A stretch of DNA of 64,000 bases from Anolis sagrei (lineage: Eukaryota; Chordata; Lepidosauria; Squamata; Anolidae). A program made the translations under genes and the position numbers. The stretch covers positions 243,661,571 to 243,725,570 of the forward strand of contig NC_090024.1 of assembly GCF_037176765.1 (NCBI RefSeq), read 5' to 3'. This document shows positions 42,488-53,436 of the stretch, piece after piece (position 1 is the first letter of the stretch; each line of letters opens with the position of its first letter). The notes beneath the pieces were generated by a model. It made no database searches. It was given only the letters and a program-made list of their open reading frames with translations, and was not told the origin of the DNA.

Positions 42488-43479
42488 CAGTTTTCTCAAC
42501 CTTCCTAATGCAGCAACCCCTTAATACAGTTCCTCATATTGTGGTGATCCCAAACCATAAAATTTTTGTTGTTGCTACTTCATAACTGTCATTTTGCTAC
42601 TGTTAGAAATCGTAATGTCAATATCTGATATGCAGGATGTATTTTCATTCACTGGACCAAATTTGGCACAAATACTCCATACGCCCACATTTGAATACTG
42701 GTGGGGTTGATTTTGTCATTTGGGAGCACTGTGGACTCAAACAATGATGGATCTGGACCAAGCTTGGCACGAATACTCGATATGCCCAAATGTGAACACT
42801 GGTGGAGTTTGGTGAAAATAGACCTTGACACTTGGGTAGTTGTAGTTGCAGGGATTTATAGTTCACCTACAATCAAAGAGCATTCTGAACCCCAGCAACG
42901 CTAGAATTGGGCCAAACTTCCCACACAGAACCCCCATTGACCCAACAGAAAATATTGGAAAAATTGGTTTTGTCATTTGGGAGTTGTAGTTCTTGGGATT
43001 TATAGTTCACCTACAATTAAAGAGCATTCCGAACTCCACCAATGATGGAATTCAACCAAAGGTGACACACAGGACTCTCATGACCAACAGAAAACACTAG
43101 AAGGGTTTGGTGGGCATTGACCTTGAGTTTGGGAGTTGTAGTTCACCTGCATCGAGAGACCACTGTGGACTCAAACAATGAAGGGACTGGACCAAACTTG
43201 GCACAAATATTCCATATGCCCAAACATGAACACAGATGGAGTTTGGGGGAAATAGACCTTGACATTTGGGAGTTGTAGTTGCAGGGATTTATAGTTCACC
43301 TACAATCAAGAGCATTCTGAACCCCACAAACGACAGAATTGGGGCAAACTTCCCACACAGAACCCCCATTGACCCAACAGAAAATACTGTGCTTTCTGAT
43401 GGTCTTTTGCGACTCCTCCGAGTTTGACATCCCCTCACAACCCCCCAGGGGTCCCTAACCCCCAGGTTGACAAACACTG
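42488..43479 (+). mobile_element. Non-autonomous hAT family B, long variant
   Basis: Starts CAGTTTTCTCAACCTTCC and ends CAGGTTGACAAACACTG. It is about 992 bp because it carries one more copy of the internal GGGAGTTGTAGTT...CACCTACAAT module than the 23.1 kb element. No clear 8-bp duplication remains. No coding. Confidence 0.8.
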
Positions 43480-43932
43480 ATCTAGGCATTCCTAGAAAGA
43501 AATTTTCAATTACATTCCCAAAGAATGAAATCAGAACTGCAGCCTTAGCCCTGTGGATACTTTCCTGCCCTTCAAGGTGACCCAGGTATTCACCGCTGGT
43601 CGGAAAGGAATTCAAGCTTTGCATTCATCTCATAATTACACAGGATTGTTAAAATAAGTTCCCATGCCTAGCTCAAAAATGTGCCTTGGCTGGCTTTGGA
43701 CTGTAAAAAAGGTGGTCAGGCTGAAGCCGGTGTCAGAGGAAGGAGAAGGAGAAGAGCGGCAGAAGGTCTGTAGGACTTTCGCGGCACTAATTCAGACCAC
43801 CAGTTCTTCTCAGGAAGGTCTGGTAAGCTCTAATACGTTTCTATTTTGCAACCTCTTTACCCTTCTCCACCAAATTTTGCAGGCCCCTCACTGTACTACA
43901 GCTCCTGGAATTCCATAGCATTGTGGTTTTAG
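43480..43932. other. Unassigned spacer upstream of BPIFB-like gene
   Basis: Mixed sequence. A GCTGAAGCCGG...GGAGAAGGAGAAGAGCGGC stretch near 43722-43760 is unremarkable. Possibly part of the 5' flank of the gene that begins by 45.3 kb. Confidence 0.2.
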
Positions 43933-45130
43933 ATGGGTTGGGGATCAGCTGGTTTTCCTTGTAATAGGCAGTAAGAGCACCTAGAGCTTCGGAGAGCTTC
44001 TGTTCAACCATCTCAAAGCTCCCTGCTTGAGCAGTAATGGCCCGATCACCAGCATAGATGAAACTCTCTGTTCCTTCTGCCAGTGTCTGGTCACCTATCT
44101 AAAACACAGACATGTGCTTTTCATCTCAAGAATAGAGAAGCCTCCCGAGCTCTGAGGATTACCTGGGAAGGAATCCCACTGGAGCATTGCAGTGCACCCA
44201 AATCCCTGGGAGTCACTCTGGACCGTGCTCTGACCTACAAGAAGCACTGCCTGAACATCAAGCAAAAAGTGGGTGTTAGAAACAATATGAAAGCTGACTG
44301 GCACGACCTGGGGATCACAACCAGATACAGTGAAGACATCTGCCCTTGTGCTATGCTACTCTGCCGCTGAGTACGCATGCCCAGTGTGGAACACATCTCA
44401 CCACACTAAAACAGTGGATGTGGCTCTTAATGAGACATGCCGCATTATCACGGGGTGTCTGCGCCCTACACCACTGGAGAAATCGCACTGCTTAGCTGGT
44501 ATTGCACCACCTGACATCTGCCGGGAAGTAGGAGCCAACAGTGAAAGGACCAAGGCAGAGACATCTCCAGCTCATCCCCTGTTTGGGTATCAGCCAGCAT
44601 GTCAACCACTTAAATCAAGAAATAGTTTTTTTAAGATCTACAGAAACACTTGCTGGAACACCTCAGCAAGCAAGAGTCCAAAAGTGGCAGGCTCAAACCC
44701 AGAACCTCAACCAGTGGCTGATACCAAATGAGAGACTCCCCCCTGGGCACACAGAAGACTGGGCGACTTGGAAGGCGCTGAACAGACTGCGCTCTGGCAC
44801 CACGAGGTGCAGAGCCAATCTTAAGAAATGGGGCTACAAAGTGGAATCCACGACATGCGAGTGTGGAGAAGAGCAAACCACTGACCACCTGCTGCAATGC
44901 AACCTGAGCCCTGCTACATGCACAACGGAGGACCTTCTTGCGGCAACACCAGAGGCACTCCAAGTGGCCAGACACTGGTCAAAGGACATTTAATCCACTA
45001 CCAAACTCGCAAATTTTGTGTTTTGTCTGTTTGTTTGTTTTGTTCTGTTAGAAATGTAATACAATTGACTGGTTGCCCTGACACGACAAACAAACAAACA
45101 AACAAACAAACAAACAAACAAACAAATAGC
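43933..45130 (+). mobile_element. Jockey/I-group LINE with 5' inversion
   Basis: 44100-45000 in + orientation encodes LSKTQTCAFHLKNREASRAL through TTDHLLQCNLSPATCT and the QVARHWSKDI end, in at least three frames. Then come a GACTGGTTGCCCTGACACGA terminus and a (CAAA)n tail (45087-45125). 43933-44098 is in - orientation and encodes the part just upstream (SFEMVE, AYYRENQLIPN). Inverted 5' piece directly adjoining the forward piece is the twin-priming signature. Confidence 0.85.
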
Positions 45131-45342
45131 ATTAAGTCATGACAGTTAACATCATGTCAAACTGCAGTAATCCTATAGCGTCGATACATCCTCAGCTTTT
45201 AGTTGGATGGCGGGGGAGAAAAGCTGCGGATGGATCCATTTATTTTTCTTGTTCATTTAAAATACTCAAGTATAGCAAACTTCCTTGCAGTGCTTAAAAC
45301 CACTGAAGACAGGTTGCTGTAAATAATGGTTTTTCTTTGCAG
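45131..45342 (+). other. Intron end before first coding exon
   Basis: Ends with TTTTTCTTTGCAG at 45330-45342, a good acceptor. This implies a non-coding first exon further upstream that I could not place. Confidence 0.5.
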
Positions 45343-45464
45343 GTGTGAGAACAAGAAGATGTGGAAGGTTTTGGGAGTTCTAGTCTTCTGTGGCCTGCTG
45401 AGCCGAACTTTAGGAATAACTCCAGGCATTAGGGCTGCTATAAATGATGTCAAACTGTCTCAAG
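45343..45464 (+). CDS. BPI-fold (BPIFB/LPLUNC-like) gene, first coding exon
   Basis: The exon runs from the acceptor at 45342 to the donor CAAG|GTAAGA at 45464. The ATG at 45359-45361 is the first in the exon and opens a signal peptide (MWKVLGVLVFCGLLSRTLG, about 19 residues), followed by ITPGIRAAINDVKLSQ, the start of the mature protein. It ends in phase 1, and exon 2 begins with the two bases needed. The product is predicted to be secreted. By family, BPI-fold proteins bind lipids or lipopolysaccharide in a hydrophobic boomerang fold and are expressed in airway, oral or other mucosal surfaces. Assignment rests on all four exons together; this exon alone is not diagnostic. Confidence 0.75.
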
Positions 45465-46768
45465 GTAAGAAAGGGCATCCTAAGAGTGCTGACAATCTTT
45501 TCTCTGCCCACCCGTTGAGTGCAGGGAGTATTTGAGAGGCATGAAAAGGGGCTTGGAAGTGACGTGGTTGTTGCGTGCTTTGAAATAGGCTGGATTTATA
45601 GCAACCTTAAGGTGATCACTCGGGATCACTGGGTTTTCTGGGGCAGAGAATGTGTGGCGCACCCAGGATCGCCCACATTCCTAATTTCACAATGTGCTTC
45701 AGTGTGGTGAGTGTCTACAATGCATTTTGCATTCTGCAGGGCTGATTTTGCCTTGCAATGTGGTTTATATTTGGGACTTGCTGCAGTGCATTAAGAGGCT
45801 TATGTCGGACTTTTCCCCAACTTTGCTTGATGCCCCTCCCTGCCCACCCGCCCGCCCTTTAACCCATCCTGCAGTGCATCACTGAGTCACCACAGTGTAA
45901 AGCTGTTTTCAAACTGCATTAGTGTGTGTAACCTGATGTTTGTATACTTATGTACACAAAGTATACAAAGATACAGAATGGGGGACAATGAGGCCTGGCT
46001 CGAGAGCAGTACATGTGAAAAAGATCTAGGAGTCCTCGTGGACAACAAGTTAAACATGAGCCAACAATGTGATGTGGCGGCAAAAAAAGCCAATGGGATT
46101 TTGGCCTGCATCAATAGGAGCATAGTGACTAGGTCTAGGGAAGTCATGCTACCCATGTTCTATTCCGCTTTGGTTAGACCACACCTGGAATATTGTGTCC
46201 AATTCTGGGCACCACAATTCAAGAGAGCTATTGACAAGCTGGAATGTGTCCAGAGGAGGGCGACTAAAATGATCAAGGGTCTGGAGAACAAGCCATGTGA
46301 GGAGCGGCTTAAGGAGCTGGGCATGTTTAGCCTGAAGAAGAGAAGGCTGAGAGGAGATAGGATAGCCAGGTATAAAGATGTGAGAGGAAGCCACAGGGAG
46401 GAGGAGGGAGCAAGCTTGTTTTCTGCTTCCCTGGAGACTAGGACGCAATGGAACAATGGCTTCAAACTACAAGAGAGGAGATTCCATCTGAACATGAGGA
46501 AGAACTTCCTGACTGTGAGAGCCATTCAGCAGTGGAACTCTCTGCCCCGGAGTGTGGTGGAGGCTCCTTCTTTGGAAGCTTTTAAACAGGGGCTGGATGG
46601 CCATCTGTCAGGGGTGATTTGAATGCAATATTCCTGCTTCTTGGCAGAATGGGGGTGGACTGGATGGCCCATGAGGTCTCTTCCAACTCTTTGATTCTAT
46701 GATACTATGATCTGTACTATCTCATCTATCTCCTTCATGTGTTCTCAAAGATATTGTTTATGATTTAG
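45465..46768 (+). other. Intron 1 of BPIFB-like gene
   Basis: Holds mostly unassigned sequence and one CR1 (45968-46712). A stretch near 45690-45840 (TTCTGCAGGGCTGATTTTGC) is loosely repeated at about 48340-48450 in intron 2. The acceptor is TGATTTAG at 46761-46768, with a weak pyrimidine tract. Confidence 0.6.
45968..46712 (+). mobile_element. CR1 LINE 3' portion
   Basis: The open frame to 46622 encodes [40 protein letters not shown] and FLTVRAIQQWNSLPRSVVEA. It ends with ATTCTATGATACTATGA, the CR1 terminal repeat. About 215 codons without a stop make it one of the younger CR1 copies here. Confidence 0.92.
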
Positions 46769-46880
46769 TCCTTATAGATACTTGGACCAAAAATGGCCTT
46801 CTAGAGAATAATCTGAAAAACATTGGGTTTTCTGACATCCAACTTGGAGGACTGCTCGGTTTAGTTCACAAAGTTGTTGG
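46769..46880 (+). CDS. BPIFB-like gene, coding exon 2
   Basis: The 112-base exon starts TC after the acceptor at 46768 and ends GG before the donor GTAAGT at 46881. The frame set by exon 1 gives LIDTWTKNGLLENNLKNIGF and SDIQLGGLLGLVHKVVG. The pattern (amphipathic helix, then a D-I-x-L-G-G-L-L-G loop) fits the early N-terminal barrel of BPI-fold proteins. No stop occurs in the required frame, while the other two frames are closed. Confidence 0.75.
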
Positions 46881-47445
46881 GTAAGTAAAAAGAGAGATTT
46901 GCAAAGTGGATGGATGCTGCTTGGTGTCTTTGAAGACCGCCCTTGTATGACAGTGATGCCTGGTTTTAGGATTAGGTAAAATGTGGTGGGCCATGACATA
47001 ATGGAGTCAGGGACTAGGCATTGGGAATATGGAAAATATCTTCAGCAATGCAGTTGGTACTAGGCAAAATGTTGTAAGCAACGATGCAGGGATTAGGTAA
47101 AATATTTTGAGCAATGATGCAATTACATTGGCATCAGATAATATTTTATTTATTTACTTCACTTGCATACCGCTTTTCTCACCCCAGCGGTTTCCAACAT
47201 CATTATGGCAAAATTTAATGCCTCACATATAGAAACCTAACATAACGATAATAGCATACAATTATCAATGAAATCATAAGACACGGCATCGTTTAACATT
47301 AAAAGGTGGACATTAATATGTTGCCAAGAATGCCACAAAACCATTGGGATTAGGTAAGGTCTTGTGAGCAATGGAAAAGTAACATTTGGAGGGAGTTGTT
47401 CAGTGGGAAAGTACAGTGCGTGGTGGAGGCCCATTATTTGGAGGC

Positions 47446-48220
47446 TGTTCTGTCGCCGCTGGATCTGAAATGAAGTGCTTTTAAGAGAGGATGTGTGGCT
47501 TGAATCCAGCGGGTAGCCAGGGGGCCCAAAAAGGAGCCTTTAGAGAAATTTCCCTCATTAAACAGTCTTTAGGAGGCTTGAGCTTAAATATAACAGTCTT
47601 TTATTGATGAACAAACAGGAATTGTAAAGCTTTCTAGGCAAAAAACCAGTTCTCTCAAACTTGTCCACAGGGAACAGGCACTATCTTCAATAACTTTGTT
47701 CAAAGGAAAAATCCCCTTTCTAGCTCCTCCCAGGCTGCTGTGAACCTAAACCTGACTGATTTGAATCCACTACCGGCTGAACTGCGTCTCAGAACCGAGC
47801 AGACGTACCAGCAGGCCTGTAGTCACTTAGCTGGAGATCTTGACGATTAGAGCTGTTATAATTCCCTCTGGAATTCCTCAGGGCTGTAAGGCTGTTTCCC
47901 CAGAACCTTTGGGAATCTTTAGACTCTCTTAAGACTGTTCTCCTCCGGGAAATCTTAAGGGACGAAGCCTTTGTACAGGAGGACGTCTGTATACATCCTC
48001 TGCATAGACTTCCTTTGCTGAGGCTAACTGAAAAATGCCCCCTTCCCTCCAAAAACCCCAGAGAGGGGCGGGACCAATAACTATTATTGACAGGTGGCTT
48101 GCCCTATGAATGCAGCCAAAGGAAGGCACCTATCTGCAAAGTCCCTCGAACTTAGGACTATGAACAAACACTCAGTGCAAAACACAAAATTGGAGCCACT
48201 GGAACAGCCGTTCCAGAACA
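47446..48220 (-). mobile_element. Solo LTR, same family as 21984-22773 (fossil)
   Basis: In reverse orientation it starts TGTTCTGGAACGGC and ends CGGCGACAGAACA, about 775 bp, with the 5-bp duplications GAGGC at 47441-47445 and 48221-48225. It sits inside a CR1 fragment whose halves are visible at about 47419-47445 and 48221-48330. No internal region. The CR1 is therefore older than the LTR. Confidence 0.85.
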
Positions 48221-48330
48221 GAGGCTTTTAAACAGAGGCTGGATGGCCATTTGTTGGTGGTGCTTTCATTGTGCTTTTCCTGCCTGGACAGAAGGAGGTT
48301 AGACTGGATGGTCTATGTGGTGTCTCTGGA
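48221..48330 (+). mobile_element. CR1 fragment, right half after LTR insertion
   Basis: GCTTTTAAACAGAGGCTGGA TGGCC is the CR1 3' coding end (FKQRLDGHL), interrupted by the LTR on its left. Confidence 0.75.
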
Positions 48331-48477
48331 TGTCTGCACAGCAGTTTGTATTCTGCAGAGCCCATTTCCCCATGTGATGTGGTTTATATTACACTGTTCT
48401 GATGCATGTTAAGGGCTTCATGTTGGAAGTTCCTGCAACTTTGCTCATTTTGGATTATTGAAAAGCGGTATGCAAGT

Positions 48478-48862
48478 GAAGCAAAGAGAAGGCCGAGAGG
48501 GGATATGATAGCCATGTATAAATATGTGAGAGGAAGCCACAGGGAGGAGGCGGGAGCAAGCTTGTTTTCTGGTTCCCTGGAGACTAGGATGCAATGGAAC
48601 AATAGCTTCAAACTACAAGAGAGGAGATTCCATCTGAACATGAGGAAGCGCTTCCTGACTGTGAGAGCTGTTCAGCAGTGGAACTCTCTGCCCCGGAGTG
48701 TGGTGGAGGCTCCTTCTTTGGAAGCTTTTAAACAGAGGCTGGATGGCCATCTGTCAGGGGTGATTTGAATGCAATATTCCTGCTTCTTGGCAGAATGGGG
48801 TTGGACTGGGTGGCCCAGGAGGTCTCTTCCAACTCTTTGATTCTATGATTCTATGATTCTAT
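48478..48862 (+). mobile_element. CR1 LINE 3' end
   Basis: Encodes [20 protein letters not shown] and FLTVRAVQQWNSLPRSVVEA in one open frame to 48768, then ends GATTCTATGATTCTATGATT at 48838-48860. Confidence 0.92.
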
Positions 48863-49079
48863 TGGGTATAAAAAACATCGCACAACATTTTCACGGCATA
48901 TGTAGTCTAGCCACTATGTATTGGAGATAGCTTGACACAGTATTAAAAAGTCAGTGTAGATGAGGTTCTTGTCACTTCCTTTGGCCACAAAATAACATTA
49001 CAGCAACTCCAGTTTCATTCTGCTACCAAAGTTGTCTAAGTACATCCCTTTTCTCATTGAATTCAATCTCTTTCTTCAG

Positions 49080-49181
49080 GCTCATAATTGATGAAGTTGC
49101 CCTCACTAGTTATAAGCTGGTCTTCCTTAATGAGAAAGCAGAAGTGAGTTGGTCTCTTCATCTGGGAACTATCGGCAACAT
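49080..49181 (+). CDS. BPIFB-like gene, coding exon 3
   Basis: A 102-base exon from the acceptor at 49079 to the donor AACAT|GTGAGT. One base completes the split Gly codon of exon 2, then LIIDEVALTSYKLVFLNEKA and EVSWSLHLGTIGN follow, ending in phase 2. The alternating hydrophobic pattern of paired beta strands (IIDEVAL..YKLVFL, VSWSLHLGT) is what the N-terminal BPI barrel shows in BPIFB proteins. The position relative to exon 4 also fits. Confidence 0.75.
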
Positions 49182-49379
49182 GTGAGTATTGTGAACCTAC
49201 TTTCTGGTTGCAAAATAAACAGATTTTGCCACTGAAAGAGAAAATAAGTCTTGGTCTTTAAGTCATGTTACAAGCATTTATAAGCATACACAGACTCAGG
49301 GTGTGTCTACATTGGCTGCTTATTCTGGAAAGAGTCCGGAGCATTATGCTCAGGTCAGCCATGATGGTGGCCAGAAGCA

Positions 49380-50190
49380 TCAAGCGAAATCAAGTGTGGT
49401 GTTGGGACTCAGCCTGTGATTGATGTATCTGAACCTGTGAATGTGTTTCAGTCTCCTGATGTTTCTGGGTCTGGTATGGGTCGTGAGGAGGGAAATCAGT
49501 TCCCTGTTATTTCTGATGTGGGGGATGCTGGGACTGATTGCAAGGTGGAGACACTTTGGTCAATGAGTTTCATGCAGACACTGATAGAGAGGTTTCGGTA
49601 CAAAGGTCAGATTCTCATGAGAATGCTTCTGTCGGGCATTGGGAGAAAGATTTACTCCCTCCATCTGTGAGCTCTCCAGATTCTAGTTTGGAAAACAGTC
49701 TGACACCTACTAAAGTTAATGAGGAGTCAGATAAGCAGAATCGCCCGCTGGAGATTAGCCAGAATCAACAAGAGGCCCAATGTTTACGTAGATCCAAAAG
49801 AATTCGTCAATTAAAGTCAAAGACTGCTGGAAAGCGAAACCAGTTTTTGGGATTTAAGGTTTGTCTGTAGAAAATCTTGTCAGATCAGGCAACGTTTGGA
49901 AACCAAGTATAGCCTCATGGAATCCCTGCTCAAGTGGTCTCACTTTCATGGTTCTTGCTTCTTGTGTGATTCCTGTCTGAATATCATTGCCTTGGATTAT
50001 ATGTTCATGTTTTTTGGATATTGTTTTTGATTGTTACGTTTGGACACTCTTTTATCCGGCTGCCTTTGAATGCCTTATTGCTTTTTGGAACCTAATCTAT
50101 CTTTGTAAGCATTTATTTCTACTGGTTTTTTTTTTTTTGCTAAGCTTTAATAAAAAAAAGGATTGTTCTTTCACTCAACAAGTAGTGTAT
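49380..50190 (+). mobile_element. Possible LTR-retrotransposon 3' end (fossil)
   Basis: A Ser/Asp-rich frame ends in LRRSKRIRQLKSKTAGKRNQ and a stop (49870), as integrase C-terminal tails often do. It is followed by about 300 bp with a terminal AATAAA-type signal near 50149. It may be the end of a Gypsy-like element plus part of its LTR. Broken; family uncertain. Confidence 0.3.
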
Positions 50191-50195
50191 TGAGT

Positions 50196-51225
50196 GAGTG
50201 TATTGAGCGGTGCTTGGCCGCTGTGACGGTCTGGATGGGGGCGAACAAATTGAAATTGAATCCAGACAAGACAGAGGTACTCCTGGTCAGTCGCAAGGCC
50301 GAACAGGGTATAGGGTTATAGCCTGTGTTGGATGGGGTCGCACTCCCCCTGAAGACGCAGGTTCGCAGTTTGGGTGTGATCCTGGACTCATCGCTGAGCC
50401 TGGAGCCCCAGGTTTCGGCGGTGACCAGGGGAGCATTCGCACAGTTAAAACTCGTGCGCCAACTGTGCCCGTACCTTGGGAAGTCTGACTTGGCCACGGT
50501 AGTCCACGCTCTGGTTACATCCCGTTTGGACTACTGCAACGCTCTCTACGTGGGGTTGCCTTTGAAGACGGCCCGGAAGCTCCAACTAGTCCAACGTTCG
50601 GCAGCAATGATACTAACGGGAGCGGAGCGCAGGGAGCATACAACTCCTCTGCTGCACCAGCTCCACTGGCTGCCGATCTGCTACCGGGCTCAATTCAAAG
50701 TGCTGGCGTTGGCCTTTAAAGCCCTAAACGGTTCTGGCCCAACTTACCTATCCGAACGTATCTCGGCCTATCAGCCCGCCAGGACCCTAAGATCTTCTGG
50801 GGAGGCCCTGCTCTCTATCCCGCCTGCTTCACAGGTGCGGCTGGCGGGTACGAGAGACAGGGCCTTTTCTGTGGTGGCCCCGCGGCTATGGAACGCCCTG
50901 CCCTTGGAGGTAAGATCAGCCCCTTCATTGATGATATTCCGAAGAAGATTGAAGACCTGGATGTTTAAGCAGGCATTTGGTTAACCCAATGCAACGAATG
51001 GTAACTGACTAAAGGACTGGCAACATGGATGACGAACTGGATCACGTTTTTAGTTAAGAGTCGAACTGGATTGGTATTGATGTATGAATTGTGTTTTTAT
51101 GTTTTTTATGTTTTTTATGCTTTTAACTGTATACTGTTGATTGTTATATTATGTTGTAAACCGCGTTGAGTCGCCGGCTAGGCTGAGAAACGGCGGTATA
51201 TAAATATAGCAAATAATAAATATAG
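50196..51225 (+). mobile_element. L2-like LINE C-terminal half and 3' UTR
   Basis: The frame 50325-50984 is open for 219 codons: LGVILDSSLSLEPQVSAVTR, SRLDYCNALYVGLPLKTARK, LHWLPICYRAQFKVLALAFK and AFSVVAPRLWNALPLEVRSA, ending FRRRLKTWMFKQAFG. An upstream piece, KLKLNPDKTEVLLVSRK, is in another frame. The 3' UTR ends AACCGCGTTGAGTCGCCGGC...GGCGGTATATAAAT. Confidence 0.9.
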
Positions 51226-51616
51226 TCAAAGGGGCTAATTCCTGTTCTGGAGTGCAACACGTGGCACCATGTTGTTGTCCACTCCAACCAGTTGGACCGG
51301 TTGTATGTCACCACCCCTGGTTCACCCTTTGTTTTTGATGCTGCTGCCACCACTTCTATAACACCTTTAAGAGTGTCATGGAAAGCTTGCTGGTGCACCA
51401 TCACTTCTCCTGAGATCACTAATGGAAGCTCAGATATGGGATCGAAAGGGAGAGATTGTTCCTTCACATAGAGAAGGAGGATGGCATGCTTTCTTCCCTT
51501 GCCTGGCCAAACTGGACCTGATGCAGCTGTTTTAGGACGGGGATTGGTATCTATTTGTGTATTTTCTTGCTTTTTGTCTTTGACTGTTGATATGGTCAGT
51601 GGACTAATCGAGAAAC
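51226..51616. other. Unassigned, possible old coding fragment
   Basis: A - strand frame to 51467 reads SLPFDPISELPLVISGEVMV and VVTYNRSNWLEWTTTWCHVL. This is not a repeat I know. It could be a remnant of a retroelement or gene; no family is assigned. Confidence 0.2.
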
Positions 51617-52105
51617 TTTACTACCTTGACATTTGGGAGTTGTAGCTGCTGGGATTTATAGTTCACCTAAAATCAGAGAGCATTCCGAATTCCACCAATG
51701 ATGTAAGTGAATCAAACGTGGTACACAGAGCTCCCCTGACCAACAGGAAATACTGGAAGGGGTTTGGTGGGCATTGACCTTGAGTTGTGAAGTTGTAGTT
51801 CACCTACATCCAGAAAGTATGGAGAACTATGGATCTGGACCAAATTTGGCATGAATACTCAATGTGCCCAAATGTGAACACTGGTGGAGTTTGGGGAAAA
51901 TAGACCTTGACATTTGGGAGTTGTAGTTGCTGGGATGTATAGTTCACCTACAATCAAAGTGCATTCTGAACCCCACCAATGATAGAATTGGGCCAAACTT
52001 CCCACACAGAACCCTCATGACCAACAGAAAATACTATGTGTTTCTGATGGTCTTTGGTGTCCCCTCTGACACCCTCTCGTGACCCCCAGAGGTTGAGAAA
52101 CGCTG
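51617..52105 (+). mobile_element. hAT family B, left-truncated
   Basis: Family B interior modules (ACATTTGGGAGTTGTAGCTG, TTTATAGTTCACCTA) through to the right end AGAGGTTGAGAAACGCTGG. The left terminus is missing. Confidence 0.8.
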
Positions 52106-52732
52106 GTCTACAGCTATCAATTATCTCATTGCTCTTAGTTGGCTATACAGATGTCCATTGGCTCTTTATGATTCTAACAGAGAGGAAGGCACACGTGGCA
52201 TCTTAACGATGGCACAATTATAGTCTCTTGTTCTCTGGCCATGAACACTCATTTGGAAAGTATTTCTAGGTCGGTACTTCAGGCGGCTGGAAAATTAAGG
52301 GAGTATTAGGGAGTCCTTTCTGTCCTACTCTGGTCCCTGGCAGCGCTTTCTCTACACACCGGCATTTTTGCAAACAAAAGATCCTCTGCAAAAGCAGGCA
52401 GGTGGGATTATCAATCCTTGGGAGCATCCATGAAAATCTCAATTCAATTCCAAAATGACTTTATGTACCACTGCATTATGTGGTTCTTTAGTCCAACTTA
52501 AATGCAATTCTGGCATGACTTGAATTAATACAATCCGGAGGTGATGTGAATTTCTGTGCAACTTCCTACTGCTTCCTTCCAGTGCTAAACCCTAACTGAC
52601 AAATCCCAACTGACAAAATAACGGACATTCCAAAGAGCCCCCCCCCCCCCCCGAGATCCTTAAAGGGACAGGGCAGTAGGTCAGAGCTTCTGGTGGCATG
52701 ACATTCCCATCTAAAACTTACTAATAAATTTT
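52106..52732. repeat. Local duplicate of about 0.63 kb, copy 1
   Basis: TCTACAGCTATCAATTATCT...GGCTATACAGATGTCCATTG...CCAGTGCTAAACCC through a C run of about 15 near 52640. The same sequence follows the next family-B hAT end at 55070-55752, and its last part recurs at 56963-57095. Not recognised as a named element. Confidence 0.75.
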
Positions 52733-52867
52733 GACCCTTATTGATAACAAATTTCAGGAAAAAAAATCTATTTCTGTTTTATTGACTATTCTAAAACCTT
52801 TGACTGTGTGGATCATAATAAATTGTGGCAAGTTCTTGGTGGTATGGGCATACCCAATCACCTTGTT

Positions 52868-53436
52868 CTCTCTGGAGAACAAGCCCTATGAGGAGCGGCT
52901 TAAGGAGCTGGGCATGTTTCGCCTGAAGAAGAGAAGAATGAGAGGAGATATGATAGCCATGTATAAATATGTGAGAGGAAGCCACAGGGAGGAGGAAGCA
53001 GATCAAGGGTCTGGAGAACAAGCCCTATGAGGAACAGCTTAAGAAGCTGGGCATGTTTCGCCTGAAGAAGAGAAGGCTGAGAGGAGACATGATAGACATG
53101 TATAAATATGTGAGAGGAAGCCACAGGGAGAAGGGAACAAGCTTGTTTTGTGCTTCCCTGGAGACTAGGACGCAATGGAGCAATGGCTTCAAACTACAAG
53201 AGAGGAGATTCCATCTGAACATGAGGAAGAACTTCCTGACTGTGAGAGCCGTTCAGCAGTGGAACTCTCTGCCCCGGAGTGTGGTGGAGGCTCCTTCTTT
53301 GGAAGCTTTTAAACAGAGGCTGGATGGCCATCTGTCAGGGGTGATTTGAATGCAATATTCCTGCTTCTCGGCAGAATGGGTTGGACTGGATGGCCCATGA
53401 GGTCTCTTACAACTCTTTGATTCTATGATTTTATGA
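52868..53436 (+). mobile_element. CR1 LINE 3' part with internal duplication
   Basis: GGAGAACAAGCCCTATGAGG occurs at 52876 and again at 53013, so about 137 bp of the CR1 coding ([20 protein letters not shown]) is repeated head to tail. The frame 53053-53349 is open, with FLTVRAVQQWNSLPRSVVEA. It ends GATTCTATGATTTTATGATT near 53436. Confidence 0.9.

Larger units (their letters stand above)
46881..49079 (+). other. Intron 2 of BPIFB-like gene
   Basis: Contains a degenerate short repeat GATTAGGTAAAAT...GCAATGATGCA at about 46970-47140, an L2-like 3' tail in reverse near 47145-47220, a CR1 split by a solo LTR (47446-48220) and another CR1 (48478-48862). The acceptor is CAATCTCTTTCTTCAG at 49064-49079. 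Confidence 0.6.

Noticed and set aside
51144-51467. - strand 107-codon frame as a gene
   Set aside because: It overlaps an L2 3' end at one side, and no family could be recognised.
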